DNA of 64,000 nt from Talinum fruticosum (GCA_021018815.1 JAITYX010000009.1:6388501-6452500); one strand, 5' to 3'; shown: positions 34,838 to 46,500, counted from the first letter of the stretch. The notes: generated by a model not told the origin, from the sequence alone. Program-made: numbers and translations.

Positions 34838-35215
34838 TTGACACGAGGTTGTAGGCTGAGACGGGGTTTTTCAACATGGCATTGTAGCAAATGTAGTCAT
34901 TCGATCGAGCGAGCGGCCTCTTCGTTCGATGTAACCGCTCCGGATTCCGAATTTCGATGTTTCGCTGCTCACTGCGGCTTCTTCGGCCCTTCTTCTAGCC
35001 CAGGAACACGTTTTGGGCTAATTGTGGCTACTAGTTCATTCAAATGCTTTCCAGCTCCTCGCTGCCGTGGCCCGACTCGGATTAGGCAGCGCAGTTGGAT
35101 CGAGCGGCCTAGCTTCTTGCTCCAGCAGCCCGGAGGACCCCTTTTCAGCCTCCTCGCTGCTGCGGCCTGACTTCTTCGACGGCCCATTTTCACTCTCCCT
35201 TGGTCTTTCATCCTC
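34838..35215 (-). other. Copia E linker between integrase and RT
   Basis: A GC-rich, Ser/Pro/Arg-rich region of low complexity (ERPRESENGPSKKSGRSSEEAEKG on the minus strand). It fits the variable hinge between integrase and RT in copia Pol. Overlapping plus-strand frames have no support. Confidence 0.5.
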
Positions 35216-36100
35216 TAAAACAGATGGGCTTTCAAAGAATTGTGAGATTTCGGGTTGGCCCAAAAGGATAAATTAGAGTTTCTTTTCTCTTTTTCTAAAT
35301 TGTTGTTGACAAAAGGGAAGACTTCTTCTAAAAACACAACATCCCGGCTATCAAAAAAGTTTTGGGTTTCCAAATCATACAATCTCCAAGCCTTTTTCCC
35401 AAAGGGGTAGCCCACAAAAATACACTTTCGACTTCTACTAGAAAATTTTTCGTGCCCCGAAGTCTTGACAAAACTCAAACACCCAAAGGTTCTAATATGA
35501 TCGTAGGAAGGTATCTTGTTAAAGATCAACTCATATGGGGTTTTTCCGTTTAGGAGCCTGTTTGGTGTTCTATTTATCAAATATGATGTCGTCAGTATAC
35601 ATTCTCCCCAGAAAATCAAAGGTAAGTTTGCTTGGAATCTCAAGGCTCGAGCTACATTTAAAAGATGCCTATGCTTCCGTTCTACTCTCCCATTTTGTTG
35701 GGGTGTTCCTGTGCAACTAGTCCGGTGTATTATTCCTTGGTCGGCAAAAAAATTTTCATGGGCCCGGATTTAAATTCAAGCCCATTGTCGCTTCTCACAA
35801 CTTTGACAAGGACATTAAACCGGGTTTTTACCATGGCCACAAAACCTTTGAGAAGTTTTTCGGTTTCACTCTTTTCCTTCATCAAGTAAATCCATACCCC
35901 TTTACTAAAGTCATCAACTATTGAAAGGAAATAATGGGCACCACATGAGGATGGTACTTTATAGGGACCCAAAATATCACAATGAATGATGTCAAACAAG
36001 TTTTCAGCTTTATTTTCGCTTAAAGAAAATTTATTTCTTGTTTGTTTTGCACGAAGACAAATCTCACACACATCATCTAATTTTTGCGTTCTAGAACAGT
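35215..36100 (-). pseudogene. Copia E integrase (decayed)
   Basis: DDE-type integrase that would insert element cDNA into the genome. Minus-strand motifs: the end of the zinc-binding domain CEICLRAKQTR (36068-36035); core Asp in IHCDILGPYKVPS (about 35985-35950); SIVDDFSKGVWIYLMKEKSE; core Asp in VVRSDNGLEFK (about 35800-35770); a frame change; then the NGRVERKHRHLLNVAR block on another frame with the Glu (about 35715-35650); and the GKTPYELIF / FGCLSFVKT...RKCIFVGYPFGKKAWRLYD tail (35550-35380). All three acidic residues can still be seen across the frame break. Confidence 0.85.
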
Positions 36101-37659
36101 CAAAAATCTAGAAAAGAAACTCATTACTCCGAAGGAAGGATGACCCATTCGTTTGTGCCATATTTGTCCGAGTGTTGATCTGCATTTGCTCGAAACTTCT
36201 TCGTTTCTTCTTCGTAATAATAAACCCCATCTCGTTCTTTACCCGTACCAATCGGAATCTTCGAAGTGTGGTCCTGTATAACACAAGATTTTTGTCAAAC
36301 ATCACCGTACAATTTAAGTCCTTACACATACGAGCTATCGAGACAACATTGCGGTTTAAAGAGGGAACAAGTAAAGTGTTATGCAGAGTGAGGTCTTTTG
36401 TTAAATTCACTGTGCTTTTTCTTGTGGCTACGGTTGTCTCCCCATTAGGAAGATCTATTACCACTAGAGGAATTTTCTCCAAATCCCTCAGCAGATCTTC
36501 TTTGCTCGTCATGTGGGTCGATGCCCTACTATCAATTAACCACCTTAAGTTACCTACGTTGCTTCCTCCAGGGCGTTGGCGTTTCAATAAGAGACGAAGC
36601 CTCCGAATCTGTTTGGTGGTGAAGTTTGAAGACAGATCAGTCGATTTCGGGTTCAATCGGCCACCGGCGGCAGAGTCGGGCGTGGAAGCGATGGCAACGG
36701 CTGCGTGAGCTCCTTCTCTGCCTCCTCCTCGTCCTCTGCTCGTAACTCGTGCGGCTAGCTCTGCGATCGCGACCTCCTCCTCTTCCGCCTCTACCTCGGC
36801 TGCGCGTTCCCCAATTGGTCGGGTAACCCACGATTTCGAAGCAATTTGCTTCTTCATGTCCAATTTTTCCACGGTGAGTGCATACGCTTCTCTCTCTTGT
36901 TCTTCCAATTTGAATGCTTGCCGGTTTTGTGTTCACGAGCAAAGGCAACGACTTCTTGCTTCAATTCACGTTCTATCACAAATTTCTTGTGATGCTCTTC
37001 CTGTCGAACGATATTGAAGATTTTTTCGAGAGATGGGAGGGGCTCCATGGTGAGTATGTGACCTCGGATGGTTGAATACTTTTCGTCACACAAACCCATC
37101 GAAATTGATGAGCTTTCTCCTCTTCGGCATCCTTTGATAGCATCTCCCGAGATTACATTTGCATTTTCCACAGTACAATGTCTTTGAATATTCAGATTGT
37201 CTAATTCACTCCATAATCCCATGAGTTTTGAATAGTATTCAACAAATGTTCATGTTTCTTGTTTGCAATTTGCAATCTTTGCTTTTAGATCGTGCTTTTT
37301 GGTATGTCCGATGTACCGTATCTCTTTTTGAGGTCCTTCCACATTACTTTAGCTATGTTTGCATAAGCAATTGATGGCCGAATCTTAGGATCGACTATGT
37401 TTAAAAACCATGAGCATATGGTGGAGTTTACCATATCCCACGCATCTCTTTCAGACTTCTTCGACTTCATCTAGTAATGTAATTTTTTCGTTAACAAACC
37501 CAAGTTTGTTTTTTGATCTTAGTGTCTGTTGTTACTGACTTTTTCCCAAAGATGGTAATTGTCTCCATCAAACACTACTGCCGTGATTGATATTCCCGAT
37601 CTATCGGATGGATGTAGATAGTAAGGTGACGTATTGTCGATCACAAATTTCTTCGACAT
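36101..37659 (-). pseudogene. gag: Copia E gag and protease (decayed)
   Basis: The start is placed at the ATG at 37659, giving MSKKFVIDNTSPYYLHPSD, the usual plant copia Gag N-terminus (YYLHPSD). The order continues with DGDNYHLWEK, AWDMVNSTICSWFLNIVDP (about 37440-37390), KDLKKRYG, and a CCHC-like knuckle CTHRGKIGHEEANCFEIVGYP with the second Cys replaced by Arg (about 36890-36830). The protease region has WLIDSRASTHMT with the usual D-S-G changed to D-S-R (about 36545-36515), then LPNGETTVATRKSTVNL and TLHNTLLVPSLNRNVVSI. Frame shifts occur near 37485, 37240 and 36900. Confidence 0.8.
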
Positions 37660-37683
37660 GATGACTTTGTGATGACAATCTTA

Positions 37684-37697
37684 TGGCTCTAATACCA
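37684..37697 (-). promoter_or_regulatory. Copia E primer-binding site
   Basis: On the minus strand TGGTATTAGAGCCA directly follows the 5' LTR, one base different from the tRNA-iMet-complementary TGGTATCAGAGCCA. Confidence 0.9.
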
Positions 37698-37919
37698 TGA
37701 TAAAATGTATAATTTGAGAACAAAACTTTCCGTTCTGTTTTGGAATTTATTTCGTATGTCGTTTGTGGATGTCATTACAACCATATTTATACATAGAGTA
37801 AACTACTCATATTCAAACTATTGATCTCACTTTGAGTTTGCCTCAAACTAGATCATCTAATAATAATCAAATACTTCTTGCTAATAACTTTCCTAGTAAA
37901 AATCAAATGCTTGTTAATA
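37698..37919 (-). repeat. Copia E 5' LTR
   Basis: 222 bp, partner of 33031-33254. The terminal CA partner base has mutated (plus-strand ...gttaata instead of gttaaca). Followed by the target copy gaaaa. Confidence 0.9.
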
Positions 37920-38776
37920 GAAAATAAAAGAATGGATTTTTGGGGTTTAAGGTGAGGAAATTAGGGGGAGAGAGAGAGAGGGGGAGAGGACTGTCAAAAT
38001 ATAGGATTTTTGTTTAATTTTAGGCAGATTGAAAAGACTAGAAACTTCTCAGCATTCAGATAAGCTTTTTGGGTAAAACAGATTATGGTTGTTTACAAAT
38101 AATCTACTACATGGTCAAAATGCAGAACACAAAAAAAAACAAAAGAGGACTTCAAGAGCAAAAACCAAAGAAAAAAAGTAAAAAGAAAACCCAGCAACGC
38201 ATTTTCAACAAAGTTAAATAATATTCTGATTTTTGTAAAATAGATTGTGGTTGTTTTTATTTTCGACGTCAGATGACTTTGAAATTTAATGACGAACCAA
38301 TACATGCTACGAATAATCAAATAGGTAGTAGAATATTTTATGATTTTGCAAGAAAACGAAAGTAGGAAAATGAATAAATAAATAAATAGCGGGTCGCATT
38401 TGTCATTGTTTCAATGGTGCGTCTTGTTCAATTCTTCCGCCATTGTTGGCGCCGCTCGACTTCGCAGTCATTGTCACAGTGACAAAATATAGTTTACAAA
38501 CTAAGAAAATGCTATAAAGTTCTCTCTCCTCTCACTCTCGTTACCCTCTTTCTAAGATTAGAGTGAGATTAATTAGTGGGTGTAAATAAATGTTTGTTCA
38601 AAGGGCGAAATTTGAAAAAGAAAATTGATTTTGGTTGGTGTTTACAATTACTACTGGGGTTGACTAAAAACTTTGACTTGAAAGAATAGTAGAGAATAAA
38701 ATACAATAGTAACAACTCACTAGTAGAACGCAGGCGAAAACAAAAACAAAAAAAAACACACAATAAACAAGCAGAA

Positions 38777-38778
<2 letters not shown>
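37920..38778. other. AT-rich region right of copia E
   Basis: No gene recognised. A GA-rich run lies at about 37965-37988 and A-rich runs near 38130-38180. This is probably the original far upstream flank of the protease pseudogene. Confidence 0.4.

Positions 38779-38823
<45 letters not shown>
38779..38823. repeat. TA microsatellite
   Basis: About 22 uninterrupted TA repeats. Confidence 0.98.
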
Positions 38824-38825
<2 letters not shown>

Positions 38826-39178
38826 AAAGAAAGGATCAAGTGTGCCCTCCGCTTTAGGTGTAGGTGAAGTACATTTAATCCGAACCATTTAATTTTATTG
38901 GAGGGCTAAGATTAAAGGGAACTTTTAAGTAGAAAAAAAAAGTAAAAAATTCGCTGGGAAGGGTCTCGACGCCCCCTTCTGCTGATCAAATCTAACTTCT
39001 TTCTCTTGTGCCCTTCTCTCTCTCTCTCATCGGAGTTCGCCTCACGCCGGCATCCACCAGTCGTCGTCCTTCCACCACCGGCGTTCATTTGCAGACCCTC
39101 TGCCTCTGCTCGCTTGTTTGTCTCTCTCCCTCTCGGCACATTGCTCGTTCGTCCTTCTAGCCTCTCTACTCTTTGGCC
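38824..39178 (+). other. CT-rich possible leader upstream of 39179
   Basis: After an A-run (38933-38942) the sequence becomes CT- and GC-rich (39000-39175), as in many plant 5' untranslated leaders. No TATA box is placed with confidence. Confidence 0.3.
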
Positions 39179-40077
39179 ATGGATTCAGTCGTCCCCAAAG
39201 TCGCCAACTACCAGACGCCGGGTTCACCAGCCCAATCCAGCCCAGCCGCCTTCCTTCGCCGGCTATCTCTCTCTCCTCAGTACCTGAGGAGCACGACCCA
39301 GCCGGCTTGCGACTGTATGGATTGTTCCTGGTAAAATATTTGATATTCCCGTCATTGTATGTCCCAATCATAGACATTAGGTTGCTTTAGTTGTTGAACC
39401 CTTGGCTCCTAACTGTTGTCAGCTACTACTCGTGGACCCATATTCTTTATGTTGTTTGGTTTGCAACGCCAATAATGATTCTTGCGTAATGGATGACTCC
39501 TAATTTGAGAGTTGTGAGGTGATTCAATTCTTAGGAAAACAGATCAAAGAGAGGAAACACACCCTCCTTAACCCCGCCTATGAGAGAAAAGAGGGGTAGT
39601 TTGGAGGATGGGGGATATGTGTTGATTCATAAAAATTTTGGGGCAACGAACACAACTTTTGAACCAAAGTGCTGCTACAATACTCCAAGGACTTAAGTGA
39701 TTCATTTCTAGGTATATTTGTGACTGTTTGCTATGTTGCATATGTTGTTCCGTGCATAATGGTTTTGTGTGTGACTGAATTTTTGTTATATATTTGCATC
39801 CCTCTATATTTGGCGTTGTGTCTATCTTACTGCTTTTTTATTGAAAACATCGGTACCGATATCCTTGGTTATCTTGCAAGGCAATTATCGCTGGAAAAGT
39901 TATTCTACTAACAGCACTTGGATTGATTTTAATTAACGCTGTATTTACATTATCTAGCTTTGGCGAGCTTACATATACTGGGAGTGATGTTGGAAGGACT
40001 CTCCTTCACAATGAGATACTGTGTGGGTGCGTGGAGAGGTTTCTTTGCAGGTTGCCTACATACACTGTCAGAGCTTG
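39179..40077 (+). CDS. Candidate two-exon gene of unknown function (possibly a pseudogene)
   Basis: Exon 1 would be 39179-39330, starting at an ATG in good context (ggccATGG): MDSVVPKVANYQTPG..., rich in Ser/Pro, ending at a GT donor (gtaaaat). Exon 2 would start at 39958 after tatctag, in matching phase, reading FGELTYTGSDVGRTLLHNEI and CVERFLCRLPTYTVRA to TGA at 40075-40077. The same frame is then open again to a TAG near 40268, so the TGA may be a disabling mutation. Predicted intron about 627 bp, with upstream T-rich and 'taattaac' branch-like sequence. I do not recognise the family. Opposite-strand frames cannot be excluded. Confidence 0.3.
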
Positions 40078-40261
40078 ACCATCTTGCTGCTTTTGTCCCA
40101 TCTTCCACCTCGAAATTATTTGTACCTGGGGCACCAGAGTGGTAGACTTAACCCTGCTTGTTATTGGTGCCATGGGCACAAAGGAAGCATCACAAGTCCC
40201 CACCCCTTGTGTCGTTTTAGAAGACAGCGAATGTGATGCCAATGTCTATGAAATTGTGGAC

Positions 40262-40330
40262 GCCTATTAGCTCAATTGGTAGAGCATAACTGTTATTACA
40301 CAAAGATGTGGGTTCAAATCCCACATAGGT
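40262..40330 (+). tRNA. tRNA-like sequence (tRNA relic or SINE head)
   Basis: It has A-box-like tagctcaattgg (40268-40279) and B-box-like ggttcaaatcc (40311-40321), both internal Pol III promoter motifs. The D arm pairs (gctc/gagc), the T arm pairs (gtggg/cccac), and the ends can pair gcctat with ataggt. The anticodon stem does not fold well (around 40286-40304), so it is probably not a working tRNA. Either a decayed tRNA or the tRNA-derived head of a SINE; no A-tail or target duplication was confirmed. Confidence 0.5.
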
Positions 40331-40539
40331 TAAAATTCCAAGTTTCAAACTTAGAAACAATAGATGAATCCCAAAGGCATACAAATCCAAACATGTATTA
40401 AAGCTAGAAAGAACACCTGATTCGAATCTGAAAACAAAACTAAACAACGTTAAAAGTTATAAACAAAGCATTCAAACCAGTTCAAACATGCACAAGTTCA
40501 ACTAAAATCTAAAGACATGCATAAAACATGGAGGCAATG
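40331..40539. other. Spacer before the 310-bp array
   Basis: A-rich sequence with 'tcaaac' and 'aaacatg' phrases and no gene signal. It could be the body of a SINE if 40262-40330 is a SINE head. Confidence 0.3.
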
Positions 40540-42210
40540 CAATTTGAGGTGTTTAAGACCTTACACAAGTCCCAAAAGCGAGTGAAGGAAGTAGGACTCT
40601 CCAAGCAAGGGTTTCAATTTCATCATATTGAGTTTCTAATTTTCAGCAGATTTTTTTTTATTTTTGAGATAATTTTGTATTTATTATTATGTAATATTTT
40701 AGATAGTTTTTAGTTATGTTTTTGCACATCTTGTGATGGATATATTTCACCCACATTGTTAGCAAAGTGCCATGTCTTTCGGTTGCTAGCAAAACATGTG
40801 CCTAAAAGTTGAGGGAAGTTCATTTTGGAGCATTCAAGGCTATCTACAAGCCTTAAATAAAGTGGAAGGTTATTCCATGGAGGAAAGAGTAGTCCAAGTA
40901 AAGATTTCAATTTTAACATATTGTGTTCCTAAGTTTTCGAGTAGAATTTTCCTTCTTGAGACAATTTTTGCATTTATCATTCCGTAATAGTTTAGGCAGT
41001 TTTTAGTTATGGTTTTGCACATCTTGTGATGGATATGTTCCATCCTTATTATTGCCGACAAAGTGCCATGCCCTTCAATTCACTCTAGGCCGGAAAAAGT
41101 CCAAGTAGCAAGACACCTATGTAAAAGTTGAAGGAAGTTCATTTTGAAACTATCGGGGCTATGGACAAGTGTAAAATGAAGTTAGGAGGGTTATTCTATG
41201 GAGTAAAGAGCATTCCAAGCAAGGGATCTAATTTCTGCATATTGAGTTCCTAATTTTCAACAGAATTTTTAATTTTGGAGATAATTTTTGTATTTATCAT
41301 TTTGTAATATTTAGGTAGTTTTTAGTTATCTTTTTGCACATCTTGTGATGGATATATTTCACCCATATTGCTGCCAATAAAGTGTCATGTCCTTCGGTTC
41401 GGTTTAGATCGAACAAGTCCCGTTGTTAGCAAAACATACGCGTAAAAGTTGAAGGAAATACATTTTTCAATGGACAAACCTAAAATTAAGTTAGGAAGGT
41501 TATTCCATGCAAGAAAGAGCAGATCCAGGCATGAATTTCAATTTAAGCATATTGATTTCCTAGTTTTCACCATAATTTTCTTTTTAAGATAATTTTTGCA
41601 TTTATCGTTTTTGTAATATTTTAGGTAGTTTTTAGTTATGCTTTGTACATCTTCCGATGGATATATTCCATCTCTATTGTTGTCGGTTTCATGCCCTTCG
41701 GTTCGGTCTAGGCTAGAACAAGTCCAGTTGTTAGCAAGACATGTGTATAAAAGTTGAGTTAAGTTCATTTTGGAGCATTCAAGGTTATCGACAAGCCTTA
41801 AATAAAGTTAGGAAGGTTATTCCATAGAGGAAAGAGCAGTTCAAGTAAGGATTCCAATTTTAACATATTGTGTTCCTAAGTTTTCAGCAGAATTTTCCTT
41901 ATTAAGACAATTTTTGCATTTTTGTAATATTTTAGGCAATTTTTAGTTATGGTTTGCACATCTTCGATGGATATATTCCATTCTTATTATTGCCAAGCAA
42001 AGTGCTATGCCCTTCAATTCACTCTAGGCCATAATAAGTCTAGTTGCTAGCAAGACACCTACGTAAAAGTTAAAGGAAGTTCATTTTGAAGCAATCAAGG
42101 TTATGGACAAGTCTAAAATGAAGTTAGGAAGGTTATTCCATGGAGTAAAGAGCATTCCAGGCAAGGGATCCAATTTTTGCATATTGAGTTCTTAATTTTC
42201 AGCGAAATTT
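40540..42210. repeat. Tandem array of about 310-bp units
   Basis: The phrase 'gcacatcttgtgatggatat' or close variants recurs near 40725, 41020, 41338, 41645 and 41953, spaced 295-318 bp. Each unit also carries 'tattccatggagg', 'attgtgttcctaa' or 'attgagttcctaa', and 'taggcagtttttagttatg'. About five and a half units. Alternate units share extra variants (cattcaaggctat with 'cttaaataaagt' versus 'ctaaaatgaagtta'), suggesting a two-unit super-period of about 615-620 bp. No coding signal. Confidence 0.85.
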
Positions 42211-42626
42211 TTTTAAACAAATTTTGCAATTTTGGGATGAATTTGTTAATCAACTATAATTTTATTTTAGAACATACACATGATTTCAAGCTGAAAGCAA
42301 AATTGCACAAAGACCATGTTTGAGAAAGAGTCAACCAAAAATTGCAAATGTTGTAGTTCCCTTGACGTCTACTTGCTTAGAAGAAAGAGGATGATGCTAA
42401 GTAATTCCATGACTAATAGTTGATTTTTCCCTGAAAAGCACAAAGGCTATGTTCGAAATAGGGTTTCATTGGAATTATGAGCACATTAGTCGAACAACTT
42501 TATGATATTAAGCCAAGAAATAACATCATATTAGTCCTCCATATACCTAGCTTCACAATCCATAGGCAATTCACAACCATAACTACTACACCATCATGAT
42601 AATAAACCTAAGCAACATAGACAAAC
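42211..42626. other. Unassigned sequence left of Sirevirus F
   Basis: AT-rich, with no recognisable gene or repeat. Ends at the F boundary. Confidence 0.4.
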
Positions 42627-44198
42627 CGAAGGTTTGCTCGGGAGAGACTCGAATCACCCTAGAGGGGGTGAATAGGGTGGTGGAAGATTTTTCTATAAAA
42701 TCAAACACTTTTGATCAAGGCACAAACCGAAGCGGATTATGAGTTTGAAAAGTGGTCGGAAAAGTATGTACTCGAATTGCAGCAAAGAGTAAAGAAGTAG
42801 ATAAAGCTAAAACTTTGAATCATGTCCGAGTCTAGAATGTACTCGGAAAGTGAAAACATAGAAAGTACGTGGAAACCCTTCCGGGGCAGAAAACCACGGA
42901 CCGTGCTAATCCAAGCACGAAGTCAAATCCACTATTTTGAGTCCACAAAATACCGTAGATCGACTAAACCCGAGTTGCTCCCTTAGACAACTCTTTACAA
43001 GTTTTTCCTAGACTCGGAAGTTATCTTATTTGATCTAGTACTTCCTAGCTGAGATAACCCTTACAACTAGGGACAACTAAGCTGAGTTAACCCTTACGAC
43101 TCGATCAAGGGACCTTACTTAGAAAGTAAGAAGAGAGTGTTTGTAACTAAGTACAAGACCTTACAACTCGTAATATAATGAATTACACAGTGGGAGTTGT
43201 AAGTAGAAGATTGAGAGTGAATACAATGACTTCCCTCAAGTATGTATCAACAATAGGTTCGGCAATCTTCAAGTCTTAAGAGTTGGCTTCCTTTTATAGA
43301 TGACCGAGCAGAGTAGTCGTTATCTCCATCGTTTGACTGGAAGTCCCTTTATGACCGTTGTGTGGGATTTTCCGAGTCACTCGGAAAATATCCGTTGATA
43401 TATGAACGTTAGACAACGGTTCTTGACTTCCTTGAACGTGTCTAACACCACCGGCGGTGTCTTCAAAAGTAAGGTCAAAACCACCGTTAAGCTTGGCGTT
43501 TCAGTTTTCCAGATTTGGAAACGAGACAGCCCTAACACAATCTTTTGGGGCTAGGTCGAGAAGGGGAAAAGCCATGTCTCGCTGGTGATTTGATGTTTTG
43601 AAGCTCGGTTACTTTTGTATTTCAAAAAGTGTATCCTCGTTTGAATAACCTACAAAAGTAAATCAAATTGGTTCTCAAAGTATAAAATACTTTGGTCCAA
43701 GATTAGACATAGATAATAATATGATTAAGATAATTAAGTGACTAATTATCCGAGTCGAAAAAGAATGAAATTTTCCGAGTCTAATATCCATGAAACTCAA
43801 AATTCCATCTAAGTTAGTCTAAGCGAGAATCAAGTTATATAACGAATATCGAGTGAACCAAACTTGATCTAGACTAAGCATGGTTCGGACTAGAAGCGCC
43901 GACTATAACAGAATAAGACTTATAACATGAAGTCGGACCTGATTGCGATTAAGTGAAATATTAGTCATTTCAACATGCGATAATTCTAAGTGATGAGGGA
44001 CTCGGAACCGAGTCACTTAGAGACAAGCAAAAATACATGAAGTAAATGTCATATCACTTAGAGAAAATACTATATCACTCAGAAAAGTTTCTAAGGTACG
44101 AGAGAATGACTTGGAATCAAAACTCTATAAGTGAGAAAGCCTTATATCCGATTCCTTTGGTAGAACTCGAATTGTGCTGAGTAAAGTCCGAGTCTTCA
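42627..44198 (-). repeat. Sirevirus F 3' LTR
   Basis: 1572 bp. On the minus strand it starts TGAAGACTCGGAC; a TATA-like tctataaaag lies at 43291-43300. The purine tract is the complement of ctcccctttttg (44201-44212). It is closer to the LTR fragment at 47155-48340 than to the S1 LTRs. Confidence 0.85.
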
Positions 44199-44610
44199 AT
44201 CTCCCCTTTTTGATGAAAAGCATTCCAGACTTAGACAGAAACTTTTGTTAGTGATAAAGATCTGCTTTTGAATACTTGCGCAGAAATCGGACAAGTAAGG
44301 CATTCTTAAAGTAGCAGATTAAATGAGTTTAAACTCGGAAAGACTTGCATTAAACAATGAACTCGGAGAATTGAGAGAAAATGCATTAGTTCATTGAAGT
44401 TAAAAAAATCATACACGAGAGAGAGAGAGAGAGACGCTCCCCTAAACAAGACAACAAATTTTTCTATCTATATTCTCCCCTTGCCTTTCAAGCAAAAACA
44501 AAGAAAATGGGAAGAATACAACAGTTAGTACATATTTGATGTCCGGACAAAAGAAATAAGTAAAAGAGAGAGAAATTTTCAGGAAGAAGAAGAATCGCGA
44601 GATCGTGGAA

Positions 44611-46247
44611 TTATGACACGAGTGCATGGCGCCTACGAGGGAGAGGGGTTGTCCGAGTAAAAGAGGAGGGATGAGAGGTACGTCGGCGCTGGTAGGATCT
44701 TGACGATGTGCTTGAGCGCGGCGGAGGGAGGACCGTGATTGCCGTCAAGGGCTCGGCTTTGAGTGGCTGACCCGAACGAGAGGATCTAGAGGTTCCTCAC
44801 TGTGGACCTCGGTAGCTGGAGGGTCCGCTCGGTTTGACCCTCTGCTGTTTTCCCTGGAGCGAGCAAGGTCTTCTAACCCACTCAAACTGCTGTCCGACTC
44901 GAGTACTGCCACTTGAGCTTGAGGAGTAGTTTTACCCTTAGTTGTCCTTCCTTCTTTTTCTTTTTGCACCTCCCTTGCCCGAAGGAGCTGCCTTAGCCGC
45001 GAGCTCCTCGACGTCTGCTTCTTCTTTGTCCGCTTTTTCTTCCTCCCCGCTTTCGAGGAGGTCATGGCCGGGCTCGAGGACGCTTCAAAGTGTCCGAGTT
45101 GCCATGGTCCTGAGCTGCCTTGGACCTTCTTTCTTGGAGGAGCTCGATCAGCTCCTTTTACTCCTTCACCAAACCCTTCATCTCAAGAACCGGATCTTGC
45201 TACTCTCGAATTTGAGACTGGGCTGTTTTTGGTTGATGGTCATAGACTAATAGACAATCCTGAATGATTGGAGCATGTCCTTGAAATCCGAGGACACGAG
45301 AATTAATTTTGTCCAGGAAAGCGGAGGACAAAATGGAGGAGAGAGACTTAGAAACACCTGAGGTGGAGGCACCTCCAGGTGGGGTAGGAGAGAGAGAGGG
45401 GTTTCTTTCCGAGTCTAAGGCGGAAAAGGAGGCCTCGGCTCGAGTTGTGTACCCGGATACCTGGTTGAGTCTCCTGGTACCCATACCCCTGAAGTTCCTT
45501 TTTGCCGACAACAACGGCAGCCTCATAAACAACGTTTGGATATGAGGGAGAGGAACTTTGAATTGTTTAAAAACAAGGGTGAGAAGAGCACCGAAGGGAA
45601 GAGGGGTGTTCTTCTTATTTTGGAGTTAAGTTGGCACAGCTGCCATCCGCTCAATGATAGAGGGAAGAGGTCTACTTCGTAGCCCTCAAGAATGTCAAAA
45701 AGAGCTTTTAAATGTTTGGAGTTGGGGTTCTCCTTGCTGGAATGCTTGAGAGAAAAAGGTTCTCATCGGCGAGAAGCGCAGAAGGCATGCTTCGGACTTG
45801 AGCTGAGTCACCGAAAAATTTTTACGTGACTCGGGGAACTCTTTAGCGTATTTTTCAAAGAAGTCATCAGCGACTTCAGTGAAAGGAATAGGGTCGGTGT
45901 TCAAGAAAAGAGAGGAGACCTTGAACAAGCGGTGGAGGAGAGAGGTGTTTATGCGAACGGTAACGTTCGAACCTTGGAGGTTAGGACACCTTCGAGCTAG
46001 TGAGGTGAGTGTGGAACTCGAAACGAGTTCGGGGTAAATGAACTCACTGAAACAAAGAAAGTTATAAACACCGGTGGTTTGGATGTGAGGCAACCACGAA
46101 AATTTTGTGGTTGGAAAGAACTTGACGTCCAGCGTAAGATGCTTGGGTGACTACCAGTTTAGAAGAAGATGAGCCTTCTTGGCTTTTTGTGCGTGGCTTC
46201 TTAGAGGAAGAGCCAAGAAAGTCGGGATGATTACCTCTCTTAGGCAT
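44611..46247 (-). pseudogene. Sirevirus F extra ORF downstream of pol
   Basis: Homologue of the S1 ORF at 6599-8184. Starts MPKRGNHPDFLGSSSKKPRTKSQEGSS (46247). Conserved blocks: HIQTTGVYNFLCFSEFIYPELVSS; RINTSLLHRLFKVSSLFLN; PIPFTEVADDFFEKYAKEFPESRKNFSV (about 45900-45810). Then a Ser/Pro part (NPSLSPTPPGGASTSGVSKSLSS, about 45400-45330), Lys/Arg-rich segments (KAGRKKKRTKKKQTSRSS, 45060-45005) and an Arg-rich end, stop near 44611. Several frame breaks. Similarity over the whole length in two diverged copies argues that this was a real protein in the family. Function unknown; no membrane segment seen. Confidence 0.65.
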
Positions 46248-46490
46248 TTTGTGAAGAGTAGAGAGAAGTGAAAATTTAAGAAAGAGAGAAGGAGAGAGTA
46301 GGTCACGAAGAGTGAAAGAAAAGGAGTAGAAGAAAGAGTCGAGAGCAGTCGAGCTTACTTAAGATGAGCTTCACGTCGCTTGAAAATGTCCAGAGATCAC
46401 TATAGACGTAGAAAGCTTCCGCGAGAAGTTTTGCTTTGGAGAGAGAGAGTAAATGAAATGTAAAGTAATGAGACGAAGGTGAATAGGCGC

Positions 46491-46500
46491 TATTTATAGA
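46491..46500 (-). promoter_or_regulatory. Possible internal TATA box for the F downstream ORF
   Basis: tctataaata on the minus strand, about 250 bp upstream of the ATG at 46247, matching the arrangement at 6365-6372 in S1. Confidence 0.45.

Larger units (their letters stand above)
33031..37919 (-). mobile_element. Ty1/copia element E (4.9 kb, minus strand)
   Basis: Two 222-224-bp LTRs with a perfect 5-bp target duplication gaaaa (33026-33030 and 37920-37924). The minus-strand primer-binding site TGGTATTAGAGCCA lies beside the right LTR and a polypurine tract beside the left. The order gag, protease, integrase, RT, RNase H is complete, but every domain has frame breaks. By eye the LTRs differ at roughly a dozen positions. 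Short LTRs and compact size fit the common non-Sirevirus plant copia lineages; RNase H signature SWKTKKQATVSRSSVEAEYRS. It inserted about 0.4 kb upstream of the protease pseudogene. Confidence 0.92.

Noticed and set aside
35022..35276. Plus-strand frames over the copia E linker
   Set aside because: Shadow of the minus-strand GC-rich hinge; no domain and no start or splice context.
36172..36708. Long plus-strand frame of about 178 codons
   Set aside because: Antisense shadow of copia E gag/protease, which has clear motifs on the minus strand.
40006..40242. Minus-strand frame of 78 codons
   Set aside because: Overlaps the plus-strand exon candidate; no recognisable domain on either strand, and the plus strand has matching splice phase. 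Kept as an alternative only.
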